Of a DNA stretch of 21,899 bases, positions 6,704-14,167 are shown piece by piece; positions within the stretch are counted from its first letter, which is position 1, and each line of letters starts with the position of its first letter. Position numbers and translations under genes: made by a program. The notes under the pieces were generated by a model. That model had not been told where the DNA came from and did not search any database. It saw nothing but the letters and a program-made list of their open reading frames with translations. The DNA is from JAVVFH01 sp032250585 (GTDB lineage: Bacteria; Pseudomonadota; Gammaproteobacteria; Xanthomonadales; SZUA-36). The stretch is from assembly GCA_032250585.1 (NCBI GenBank), contig JAVVFH010000031.1:1-21899 (forward strand), read 5' to 3'.

Positions 6704-7498
6704 ATGGAACTCATAGACATCGGCTGCAACCTGACCCACGATTCCTTCGATGCGGACCGCGCACAGGTGCTCGAGCGCGCGCGCGCGGCGGGCGTCATGC
6801 AAATGGTCGTCACCGGCGCCAGCGAGAAAAGCAGCCGGCAGGCGCTGGAACTCGCGCGCTGCCACCCGGGGACCTTGTTCGCCACGGCAGGTGTGCATCC
6901 GCACCGCGCCCTCGGTTTCGACGACGACACCGAGCGTTCGCTACGCGAATTGGCTGCGCAGCATGAGGTGGTGGCCGTCGGTGAAGCCGGCCTCGACTAC
7001 TTTCGGGACTTTTCACCCCGAAAGGCTCAGCGCGAGACCTTTCAGCGCCAACTGCAGATCGGGGCCGACACGGGATTGCCGCTGTTTCTGCACATGCGCG
7101 ACGCGCACGGCGACTTCCTGGCGATACTGCGCGAAAGCAGGGACCGGCTCAGCCGCGTGGTGGTGCATTGTTTCACCGGAAACCGCGACGAACTCCACGA
7201 TTACCTGGACCTGGATTGCCATATCGGCATCACTGGCTGGATCTGTGACGAACGGCGCGGAACGCACATGAAGGACTTTCTGGCGGACATCCCGGGGGAT
7301 CGCCTGATGGTGGAAACGGATGCCCCCTATCTCAAACCCCGCAACCTGCGCCCGCGGGTGAAGACCCACCGCAACGAACCCTGCTGGCTGCCCTGGATTG
7401 TCGGGACCCTGGCCGCCGCCCGGGGCGAACACCCCGAAGCACTGGCCGAACGCACCACGCTCAATGCACGCGCTTTCTTCGCTCTGCCGGAATTCTGA
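6704..7498 (+). CDS. tatD: TatD family metal-dependent 3'-5' nuclease
   Basis: The 264-aa TIM-barrel hydrolase closely follows E. coli TatD (260 aa), a cytoplasmic Mg-dependent 3'-5' exonuclease linked to DNA repair and fragment turnover. Landmarks are DIGCNLT at residues 5-11 (true TatD has this in place of the HxH of YcfH), AGVHPH (62-67), GEAGLDYFR with metal ligand E94, HMRDAH (H130), VHCFTG (H155), GITGWICDERRG (175-186), ETDAPYL (D206) and the RNEPCWLP segment near 226. ATG 6704 gives the family N-terminus; a longer frame upstream would run into the ubiA promoter region. The Shine-Dalgarno is weak. Despite its name, TatD is not needed for Tat export, and no tatABC genes are present. Confidence 0.93.
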   Translation: MELIDIGCNLTHDSFDADRAQVLERARAAGVMQMVVTGASEKSSRQALELARCHPGTLFATAGVHPHRALGFDDDTERSLRELAAQHEVVAVGEAGLDYFRDFSPRKAQRETFQRQLQIGADTGLPLFLHMRDAHGDFLAILRESRDRLSRVVVHCFTGNRDELHDYLDLDCHIGITGWICDERRGTHMKDFLADIPGDRLMVETDAPYLKPRNLRPRVKTHRNEPCWLPWIVGTLAAARGEHPEALAERTTLNARAFFALPEF

Positions 7499-7560
7499 TC
7501 ACCGCGGCGCAGCGACTCACCTCGGGAAGTGAGCCACGTCCGATGGGTGTTAGGTTCGGG

Positions 7561-8709
7561 CTACATGACCTGCGCGGTGAGCATGGCCACACGTTTGCGT
7601 TGCATTTTCAGGCTGATTTCCAGTTCGCGGTAGCGGGCCGCCAGCGAGGCGGTTTCCGTGTTGATCCGTGCGGCCAGGCGCTGCCGGCCGCTCTGCACGC
7701 GCTCCATCTGCAGCTGTTGCCACTGTCTGACGGTATCGGCGAACTGTTCGTATTCCTTCTCCAACTGCTCCATCCAGGTCGGGTTCGCGCCGCCTTGCTC
7801 GTATTTCTGGCGCGCGGCCTTGAACTCCATATTCAGCCGTGCCCGCAGAATCTTGAACTGCGGAATGCGTTTGCGGTTCCAGGCCAATCCGAGCGCCGCA
7901 CAGCTGGAAATGAACCATTTGTTCAAGTCGAGGTGCCACCAGCGGACGCCACAGCGGTAGTCGCTCTGAAACAGGTGGTGGTAATTGTGATAACCCTCGC
8001 CGTAAGTGATCAGGGCAAGAAAATGCTGATCCCGCGCGGAGTTCTCATCGGTATAAGGCTGTGTACCCCACATGTGGGCCAGTGAATTGATGAAGAAGGT
8101 CACATGATGGCTCAGTACCAACCGCAAAATGCCGGCCAGCAGGAACATACCGAGGATGTCGCCGGTCAGCCAGCCCAGGAAAACCGGCAGGGCGAGATTC
8201 GTCGTCCAGACCAGCGTCCAGTACCAGCGGTGCTGCCAGGCCGCGATCGGATCCTTCTCGAGATCGCGAACCACGCTGTAATCGACTTTACCGCTGGGAT
8301 AGTCTTTCAGCATCCAGCCGATATGCGCGAACCAGAAGCCGCGGCCAATCGAATACGGGTCCTGGTCGTTATCGTCCACCTCGCGATGATGGATCCGGTG
8401 CCGGGCAGACCACACGATGATGCTGTTCTGCAGAGCCATGCCGCCTACCACGGCCAGGAACCACTTGAGCAGCGGATGCGCTTCGTAGGTCCGGTGTGAC
8501 CAGAGACGATGATAACCGCTGCCGATTCCGATGCCGTTGAGAACGACGAAAACACCGAAGAAAATCCACGACCAACTGTTGTAGCCGTGCTCGATACCGT
8601 ACCAGGGAACGACCGTGATCGCGGCCAGGAAAGTCAGGCCAAGCACCGCGCTGACGCTCCAGTTGATGGGGGGGTGTTCTTGCCCTTCGGCTTGTGGGGA
8701 CTGGGACAT
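7561..8709 (-). CDS. Membrane acyl-CoA/acyl-lipid delta-9-type desaturase with coiled-coil tail
   Basis: The 382-aa product is a membrane di-iron fatty acid desaturase. All three histidine boxes are present: HRLWSH (H67-H72), HRIHH (H104-H108) and HNYHH (H241-H245), with a further conserved His in NSLAHMWG (H211). Two hydrophobic pairs (about 18-62 and 165-200) anchor it in the inner membrane. EVDDNDQDPY after box 2 and GEGYHNYHH are typical of stearoyl-CoA/delta-9 desaturases. The enzyme introduces a cis double bond into saturated acyl chains using O2 and electrons from a reductase that is not encoded nearby. Beyond the catalytic core, residues about 290-382 form a charged, Glu/Arg/Gln-rich helix likely to be coiled coil. 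ATG 8709 has AGGAACC upstream. Substrate (acyl-CoA or phospholipid) and exact position of desaturation are not decidable here. Confidence 0.9.
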   Translation of the reverse strand: MSQSPQAEGQEHPPINWSVSAVLGLTFLAAITVVPWYGIEHGYNSWSWIFFGVFVVLNGIGIGSGYHRLWSHRTYEAHPLLKWFLAVVGGMALQNSIIVWSARHRIHHREVDDNDQDPYSIGRGFWFAHIGWMLKDYPSGKVDYSVVRDLEKDPIAAWQHRWYWTLVWTTNLALPVFLGWLTGDILGMFLLAGILRLVLSHHVTFFINSLAHMWGTQPYTDENSARDQHFLALITYGEGYHNYHHLFQSDYRCGVRWWHLDLNKWFISSCAALGLAWNRKRIPQFKILRARLNMEFKAARQKYEQGGANPTWMEQLEKEYEQFADTVRQWQQLQMERVQSGRQRLAARINTETASLAARYRELEISLKMQRKRVAMLTAQVM

Positions 8710-8844
8710 TGATGGTTCCTGAACTGGGTTTCCGGGATCTGCTGAAAAATATTCTAAACCAGGACGCCGCCGGTCGCAGAATTTAATGAATGGCTGAAAC
8801 GGGAAGAGGCCGGACGAAGTACAACGACTGCAAGCGCTCCGACA

Positions 8845-9618
8845 TCAGGTTCTCAGCCCGGTTCCCCGGTTCAGCAAATACAGGCACCAGCCGAACAGCA
8901 GGACGCCGGCAACGACGATGATTGCGTAAGTCTGCACCAGGCTGACGTCCGACACGCCCAGCATGCCATAGCGGAAGCCGTTGACCATGTACAGTATCGG
9001 GTTGAACGCTGACACGTTTTGCCAGAACTCGGGCAGCAGCGAAATCGAGTAGAACACTCCGCCCAGGTACGTCAACGGGGCGAGAACGAAGGTCGGAATG
9101 ATCGCAATGTCGTCGAATTTCTGCGCGAAAATCGCGTTGACCATGCCGGCCAGCGAAAAGACGACAGCCGTCAGCAGCAACACCGAAATCATGACCAGCG
9201 GATGCTGGACGTCGATGCGGGTGAAAAACAGCGAAACCGCCATGACCACGACGCCGACCAGGGTGCCACGCAGCAGCGCACCCGTCACGTAACCCAGCAG
9301 GATGACCCAGTTCGGCAGCGGCGAAATCAGCAACTCCTCGATGTGCTTGCCGAATTTTGCGCCGAAGAAAGACGATACCATGTTGCCGTAGGAGTTGGTG
9401 ATCACCGACATGATCACCAGCCCCGGCACGATGAACTGCATGTAGCTGAAACCACCCATCTCGCCAATCCGGCGGCCGATCAGCTCACCGAAAATAATGA
9501 AGTACAGCGTCATCGTAATCGCAGGCGGAACGATGGTCTGGCCCCAGATGCGTAAAATTCGCATGATCTCCCGGCGTACGATGGTCCGGTAACCGACCCA
9601 GAAGAGCTTGCCGCTCAT
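8845..9618 (-). CDS. ABC-2 type transporter permease, YadH-like
   Basis: The 257-aa protein has six predicted membrane helices (near 22-45, 60-80, 105-130, 138-162, 170-190 and 228-248) and belongs to the ABC-2 permease family, close in length and order to E. coli YadH (256 aa). YRTIVRREIMRILRIWGQTIVPP at the N-terminus, GKHIEELLISPLPNW around residue 90, and APLTYLGGVFYSIS near 180-193 are YadH-like. Its ATG overlaps the stop of the ATPase gene by 4 bp (ATGA), so it is translated together with it. It would pair as a homodimer with two ATPase copies in the inner membrane as an exporter. The substrate of YadGH is unknown; lipid or polysaccharide export is often suggested for the family. Confidence 0.88.
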   Translation of the reverse strand: MSGKLFWVGYRTIVRREIMRILRIWGQTIVPPAITMTLYFIIFGELIGRRIGEMGGFSYMQFIVPGLVIMSVITNSYGNMVSSFFGAKFGKHIEELLISPLPNWVILLGYVTGALLRGTLVGVVVMAVSLFFTRIDVQHPLVMISVLLLTAVVFSLAGMVNAIFAQKFDDIAIIPTFVLAPLTYLGGVFYSISLLPEFWQNVSAFNPILYMVNGFRYGMLGVSDVSLVQTYAIIVVAGVLLFGWCLYLLNRGTGLRT

Positions 9619-10550
9619 GCCGCCGCCTCGATGCCCTGCTGGCCTTTCTCGACCAGTCGCATGAACAGTTCTTCCAACCGGTTCGCCTTGTTGCGCAGGC
9701 TCAGCACGTGCACCCCCTGGCGCTCCAGGTCGGCGAACAATCGGTTTATGGATTTATTTTTCGGCAGCGAGGCCTCCAGCGTCCGCTCGTCGCGCATCAC
9801 GATGTCGACACCCTCCACCACCGGGCAATACTCCAGGGCGTCGCGCAGATCCAGCACGAAGGTTTCCACCTCCAGCGTCGCCAGCAGGGATTTCATATTC
9901 GTGTCCTTGATGATCTGCCCGTGATCGATGATCGCGATGTTGCGGCACAGGTTTTCGGCCTCCTCGAGATAGTGCGTGGTCAATATCACGGTGGTGCCCC
10001 GGTCGTTGATGCCGCGAATGAATTCCCACATCGAGCGCCGGATCTCGATGTCCACGCCCGCGGTCGGCTCGTCCAGGATAAGCAGACGCGGCTCGTTGAC
10101 CATGGCGCGCGCGATCATCAGCCGGCGTTTCATGCCGCCGGAAAGATTGCGTGACATGCCAAAGGCCTTGTCCCAGAGATTGAGTTGCTTCAGATATTTC
10201 TCGGCCCGCTCCAGCGCGACATGGCGGGGTATGCCGTAAAAGCCGGCCTGGTTGACGATGATCTCGAGGGGCTTCTCGAACTGGTTGAAATTGATTTCCT
10301 GAGGCACGAGGCCGATGCAACGCATCGCCTTCGAGCGCTGCTTCTGGACACTGATGCCGAACACGCGCGTCTCACCGCTGGTGGCGTTAATCAGCGACGA
10401 GATGATGCCGATGAGAGTCGACTTGCCGGCCCCGTTCGGGCCGAGCAGGGCAAAGAAATCACCTTCTTCGACCGTCAGGGAAATGCCCTTCAGGGCTTCC
10501 ACGCCGTTCCTGTAGGTTTTCCTGAGCAGGTCGACTTCCAGTGCGTACAT
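9615..10550 (-). CDS. ABC transporter ATP-binding protein, YadG-like
   Basis: The 311-aa ATPase is the partner of the permease that follows. Walker A GPNGAGKST is at residues 37-45, the signature LSGGM at 136-140 and Walker B LLILDEP at 156-162, followed by the switch His region TTHYLEEAE. The C-terminal 90 residues beyond the nucleotide-binding domain are typical of YadG/DRR-type exporter ATPases. I chose ATG 10550, because AAGGAA lies seven bases before it; an in-frame ATG at 10580 would add ten residues (MENQPRRKPR). The product is cytoplasmic and membrane-associated through the permease. A terminator-like hairpin on the same strand (10648-10625) sits about 75 bp upstream of the start. Closest known type is YadG of E. 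coli (308 aa), function not established. Confidence 0.9.
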   Translation of the reverse strand: MYALEVDLLRKTYRNGVEALKGISLTVEEGDFFALLGPNGAGKSTLIGIISSLINATSGETRVFGISVQKQRSKAMRCIGLVPQEINFNQFEKPLEIIVNQAGFYGIPRHVALERAEKYLKQLNLWDKAFGMSRNLSGGMKRRLMIARAMVNEPRLLILDEPTAGVDIEIRRSMWEFIRGINDRGTTVILTTHYLEEAENLCRNIAIIDHGQIIKDTNMKSLLATLEVETFVLDLRDALEYCPVVEGVDIVMRDERTLEASLPKNKSINRLFADLERQGVHVLSLRNKANRLEELFMRLVEKGQQGIEAAA

Positions 10551-10618
10551 GCGGGGTTTCCTTCGCGGTTGATTTTCCATTCTATCCGAGCAGCGCCGCG
10601 CAGTGCGCCAGCGGTAGT

Positions 10619-10648
10619 AAAAACGGGGAGCGAAACGCTTCGTTCCCC
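10619..10648 (-). terminator. Terminator-like hairpin upstream of the YadG-like gene
   Basis: On the minus strand GGGGA and CGAA pair with TTCG and TCCCC across one A/C mismatch (10648-10625), followed by GTTTTT. No minus-strand gene lies directly upstream. It could be an attenuator in a long leader of the ABC operon, the end of a short unannotated transcript, or a barrier to transcription arriving from the antisense of the peptidase gene. A TAGAAT -10-like box lies downstream of it (10585-10580), which would let the operon start after the hairpin. Confidence 0.4.
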
Positions 10649-10746
10649 AACAGGTGGTGGGCCGCGCCGGCGAATTCAATGACCCGCCACCTATGGACAG
10701 TGCTCGCAATAACACCTATCTTTGCTGCTCGCCGCCTGGCAAGACA

Positions 10747-12234
10747 ATGAAGCCGAAGCATTTCAAACCCGAAAATCTGTGTATCAGACGATGCGCCGGC
10801 CTGGCGGCCGCGGCCGGTCTGTTGTTCCTGGCCCCGCTGCAGGCGCAGCAGGAAATTGAACTCGAAACCTGCGAACTGGTGGTGCCCGGCACCCCGCTGT
10901 CCACCGTCGCGCAATGTGGCTGGCTGGAACGCGCCGAAAATCCGGCTGAGCCCGCTGGGCGCCGGATCAAGATCCACGTGGCCCGAGTGCCCGCTCGCGG
11001 CCGGGTCACCGAGCCGGACCCGCTGGTCTTTTTCGCTGGCGGCCCGGGGCAGGCCGCCAGCGAAGCCTGGCCGCTGCTGGCCGCCGCGCTCAGCAAAGTC
11101 AATGAAAGCAGGGATATTTTGCTGGTCGATCAGCGCGGCACCGGCAAGTCGAACGCGCTCAGGTGCCCGGAAATGGAACTCGAAGAAATCCTGAACATGG
11201 AATGGGATCGATTGGACGATTCCACTCGTGAATGCCTGGAGTCCCTGGATGCCGACGTCCGTTACTACACCACGACCATCGCGATGCACGACATCGACGC
11301 GGCGCGCGAAGCGCTGGGCTACGAACAGGTCAACCTGTTCGGTGGCTCCTACGGCACCCGTGCCGCCCAGGTCTACCTGCGGTTGTTCCCGGACCGCGTC
11401 CGGACCCTGGTGCTGGACGGCGTGGTGCCCCAGACGCTGGCACTCGGCACGGAGCACGCCGAAAAGCTCGATCAGGCCATTTACCGCGTACTGAACGGCT
11501 GCGAACAGGATGCTCGCTGCCGCCAGGAATTTCCGGACTCGGCCGGCCAACTGGATGGCCTGATTCGTGCGCTCGACGAGAACCCCAGGGAAGTCACGGT
11601 CGACCACCCGACCACCGGCCAGCCTTATACCCTGACCTTCAACCGCGAGGTACTGGCCTCGGCCCTGCGCTTTTTGACCTATTCATCGGACAGCCAGGCG
11701 ATGCTGCCGCTGCTGATTCACGAGGCCTCCAGCGAACAGCACTTCGAGCGGCTGGCCAGTCAGATGATGATCACCGCAACCGGTCTGCAGCAGAGCATTT
11801 CGCAAGGCATGGAGCTGTCGGTGATCTGTTCCGAGGACGCACCGCTGTTCCCCGACGGGAGCGGAACGTCCGATTACCTGATGGGCGACATCATGCTGAA
11901 AGCCACTCGCATCCAGTGCGAGGTATGGCCACGCGGACCGGTGCCGGAGGGCTTCCACGAACCCGTCGCTGCCGACGTCCCGACGCTGCTGCTGTCCGGC
12001 GAACTCGATCCGGTGACGCCACCCGAATACGCGGAGCGGGTTGCGGCGCATTTTTCCGACAGCACCCACCTGGTCGCGCCCGGCCAGGGACACATCGTGA
12101 CGACGCGCGGCTGCATGGGCGATCTCGTTTCCGAGTTCATCGTTTCCGGCGGTCGGGCGAAACTGGATACCGAGTGCATCTCGCGGCTCGAGGCGTCACC
12201 CTATTTCCTCTCGCTGACGGGGCCGAGACCATGA
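10747..12234 (+). CDS. Secreted S33/TAP-like alpha/beta hydrolase (peptidase-like)
   Basis: The 495-aa protein has an N-terminal signal peptide: basic residues (KPKHFK, RR at 14-15), a hydrophobic run (about 17-31) and a likely cleavage after LQA at 33. The mature part is an alpha/beta hydrolase of the TAP/prolyl-aminopeptidase type. It has FFAGGPGQ (95-102, oxyanion region), LLVDQRGTGKS (125-135), nucleophile elbow GGSYG with S201, LDGVVP (223-228), the acid in SGELDPVTP (D421) and the catalytic His in GQGHI (H449). Several cysteines (43, 57, 140, 163, 252, 258) could form disulfides in the periplasm. Relatives trim N-terminal residues from peptides; the actual substrate is unknown. The stop overlaps the next ATG by 4 bp, so it is translationally coupled to natA/natB-like genes, an unusual partner. 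The frame extends to 10654, but ATG 10747 gives the signal peptide. Confidence 0.87.
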   Translation: MKPKHFKPENLCIRRCAGLAAAAGLLFLAPLQAQQEIELETCELVVPGTPLSTVAQCGWLERAENPAEPAGRRIKIHVARVPARGRVTEPDPLVFFAGGPGQAASEAWPLLAAALSKVNESRDILLVDQRGTGKSNALRCPEMELEEILNMEWDRLDDSTRECLESLDADVRYYTTTIAMHDIDAAREALGYEQVNLFGGSYGTRAAQVYLRLFPDRVRTLVLDGVVPQTLALGTEHAEKLDQAIYRVLNGCEQDARCRQEFPDSAGQLDGLIRALDENPREVTVDHPTTGQPYTLTFNREVLASALRFLTYSSDSQAMLPLLIHEASSEQHFERLASQMMITATGLQQSISQGMELSVICSEDAPLFPDGSGTSDYLMGDIMLKATRIQCEVWPRGPVPEGFHEPVAADVPTLLLSGELDPVTPPEYAERVAAHFSDSTHLVAPGQGHIVTTRGCMGDLVSEFIVSGGRAKLDTECISRLEASPYFLSLTGPRP

Positions 12235-12965
12235 TCGTGGTCAAAAACCTCCGCAAATCCTTCGGCGAGGTGAAGGCGGTCAACGGTATCAGCTTCGAAG
12301 CGCGCGACGGCGAAATCACCGGCCTGCTGGGCCCCAACGGCGCCGGTAAAACAACCACGCTGCGGATGCTGTATTCGCTGCTGCCCCCCGATGCGGGCGA
12401 AATTCGCATCGACGGCCTCGACCCGACCCGCGACGCGATGGAAATCAAGCGCACGCTGGGCGTCGTGCCGGACAGCCGCGGGCTGTATTCACGGCTTACC
12501 GCGCGCGAAAACATCAGCTATTACGGCCAACTGCACGGCATGAAACGGGCGGCCATCGACCGTCGCATCGACGACCTGGTCGCGAGGCTGGACATGAGTG
12601 AATTCATCGACCGCCGCACAGAGGGTTTCTCGCAGGGGCAGCGCGTCAAAGTGGCGATCGCGCGCGCGATGGTGCACGAACCGCAGACGGTGCTGATGGA
12701 CGAACCGAGCAATGGCCTGGACGTGATGAGCACCCGTGCCCTGCGCGAGTACATTCTCGGCCTGAAGCGGGGCGGCCACTCGGTGGTGCTGTCCACGCAC
12801 ATCATGCAGGAAGTGGCGGCATTGTGTGACCGCATCGTGATCATCGCCCGGGGCGAAGTCGCCGCCGACGGCACCGCCGCCGAGTTGTTGGCCCGATCCG
12901 GCTGCAGTTCACTCGAAGACGCCTTCGTGAAGCTGATCGGCACCGAAGAGGGGCTGCTGGCATGA
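12231..12965 (+). CDS. natA: NatA-like ABC transporter ATP-binding protein
   Basis: This 244-aa ATPase belongs to the NatA/CcmA-type exporter group. Walker A GPNGAGKTT lies at residues 34-42, the signature is FSQGQ (133-137) in place of LSGGQ, and Walker B is VLMDEPSNGLD (154-164), followed by LSTHIMQEV. GFSQGQRVKVAIARA-type signatures are typical of NatA. With the permease encoded next it would form an ATP-driven exporter; NatAB of Bacillus exports Na+, but in proteobacteria the substrate is untested. ATG 12231 overlaps the peptidase stop (ATGA), and its own stop overlaps the permease ATG in the same way, so the three genes form a tight operon. The frame is open far upstream to 11232, but that is the shadow of the peptidase gene. 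The gene symbol is by family resemblance only. Confidence 0.87.
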   Translation: MIVVKNLRKSFGEVKAVNGISFEARDGEITGLLGPNGAGKTTTLRMLYSLLPPDAGEIRIDGLDPTRDAMEIKRTLGVVPDSRGLYSRLTARENISYYGQLHGMKRAAIDRRIDDLVARLDMSEFIDRRTEGFSQGQRVKVAIARAMVHEPQTVLMDEPSNGLDVMSTRALREYILGLKRGGHSVVLSTHIMQEVAALCDRIVIIARGEVAADGTAAELLARSGCSSLEDAFVKLIGTEEGLLA

Positions 12966-14140
12966 GGGGCCTGATCACCGTTTTTCGCAAGGAAGTGCGC
13001 GAGAACATCCGCGACCGCAGGGCACTGTTCAACTCACTTTTACTGGGGCCTCTGCTCTTCCCTTTGCTGTTCGTCGGCATGATGTGGTTCCTCGAGAGCG
13101 CGGAGCGCGAGCGCGCCGAAAAGACCCTGGAGCTGCCGGTGGTGGGCGCGGAGTACGCACCCAGCCTGATCCGGTTTCTCGAGCAGCAGGGCACGGTCAT
13201 CCTGCCGGAACCGGAAGACCCGGAGGAGATGGTGCGGAGCCAGGAAGTGCCCGTCGTCATTCGCATCCTGCCGGAATTTCCGGCCCAGTGGGAACAGGGC
13301 CTGCCGGCGCCTGTGGAGGTCATCTCAGACCCGTCCCGGCAGGAATCCAACGCGCCCATCCGGCGCGTGAAGCAACTGCTGCTGGGCTACGGGCAGCAGA
13401 TCGGTGCGCTCAGGCTGCAGCTGCGCGGCGTCTCGCCGCAACTGGCTTCCCCGGTGATGATCAAGGACGTCGACCTGTCGACCCCCAAAAGCCGCGCCAT
13501 CCTGGCCGTCATCTTCCTGCCTTACGTACTGATGATCACGGCTTTCACCGGCGCCACGCACCTGGCCATGGACACTACGGCAGGTGAAAAGGAACGCAAG
13601 TCACTGGAGCCGCTGCTGATCAACCCGGTGCCGCGCTGGCAGATCATGACCGGAAAAATGATCACCACGACAGTGTTCGCGATGGCCTCGCTGGCCCTGA
13701 CCCTGGTCTCGTTTCGGATCGTGCTGCCCTACATGCCGGTCGGGGCGTTCGGCATGGACCTGACACTGGGCCTGGAAACGCTGCTGAAAATCCTGCTGAT
13801 CATCTCGCCCGTCGCCATCCTGGCCGCCGCCATGCTGACGCTGCTGGCCTCTTTCGCGAAAAGCTATCGCGAAGCGCAGAGCTATATGGGCCTGGTGATC
13901 CTGATCCCGATGATTCCGAGCCTGATTTTCATGGCCAATCCGGTCAAGGCCGAAGCGTGGATGACCGCGGTGCCGCTGTTCTCCCAGAACATTCTGATCG
14001 GCGAAGTGATCCGCGGCGAGTCCGTGCCGCTCGCCTGGTACGGGGCCTCGTTCGCCAGCACACTGCTCATCGGGTTGATTCTGGCCGTTATCGCCGCAAC
14101 CCTGTACAACCGCCCCAAACTGATTTTCAGCACCTCCTGA
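12962..14140 (+). CDS. natB: NatB-like ABC transporter permease
   Basis: The 392-aa membrane protein is the partner of the NatA-like ATPase. A short cytoplasmic start (ITVFRKEVRENIRDRRAL, the family's typical N-terminal helix) leads to a first membrane segment at about 24-44. A large extracytoplasmic domain (about 45-180) follows, then five hydrophobic segments near 183-205, 230-250, 275-305, 310-330 and 360-382. The cytoplasmic loop AGEKERKSLEPLLINPVPRW (about 208-227) is the coupling region typical of ABC-2 permeases of the NatB group. Length agrees with NatB proteins (about 385-400 aa). The gene is coupled to natA by an ATGA overlap. A CGCAAG-TCTG-CTTGCG hairpin follows the stop. Export of Na+ or another solute is inferred from family only. 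Confidence 0.87.
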   Translation: MRGLITVFRKEVRENIRDRRALFNSLLLGPLLFPLLFVGMMWFLESAERERAEKTLELPVVGAEYAPSLIRFLEQQGTVILPEPEDPEEMVRSQEVPVVIRILPEFPAQWEQGLPAPVEVISDPSRQESNAPIRRVKQLLLGYGQQIGALRLQLRGVSPQLASPVMIKDVDLSTPKSRAILAVIFLPYVLMITAFTGATHLAMDTTAGEKERKSLEPLLINPVPRWQIMTGKMITTTVFAMASLALTLVSFRIVLPYMPVGAFGMDLTLGLETLLKILLIISPVAILAAAMLTLLASFAKSYREAQSYMGLVILIPMIPSLIFMANPVKAEAWMTAVPLFSQNILIGEVIRGESVPLAWYGASFASTLLIGLILAVIAATLYNRPKLIFSTS

Positions 14141-14142
14141 TC

Positions 14143-14158
14143 CGCAAGTCTGCTTGCG
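14143..14158. terminator. Small hairpin between convergent natB and amidohydrolase genes
   Basis: CGCAAG (14143-14148) and CTTGCG (14153-14158) form a 6-bp stem with a 4-nt loop, 2 bp after the natB stop. No T-tract follows on either strand, so it is only a weak terminator candidate for the convergent pair. Confidence 0.3.
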
Positions 14159-14167
14159 CCCGCGGCC

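Noticed and set aside
10582..11607. Minus-strand 341-codon open frame over the peptidase gene
   Set aside because: Shadow frame; the plus strand has a signal peptide and complete alpha/beta-hydrolase motifs.
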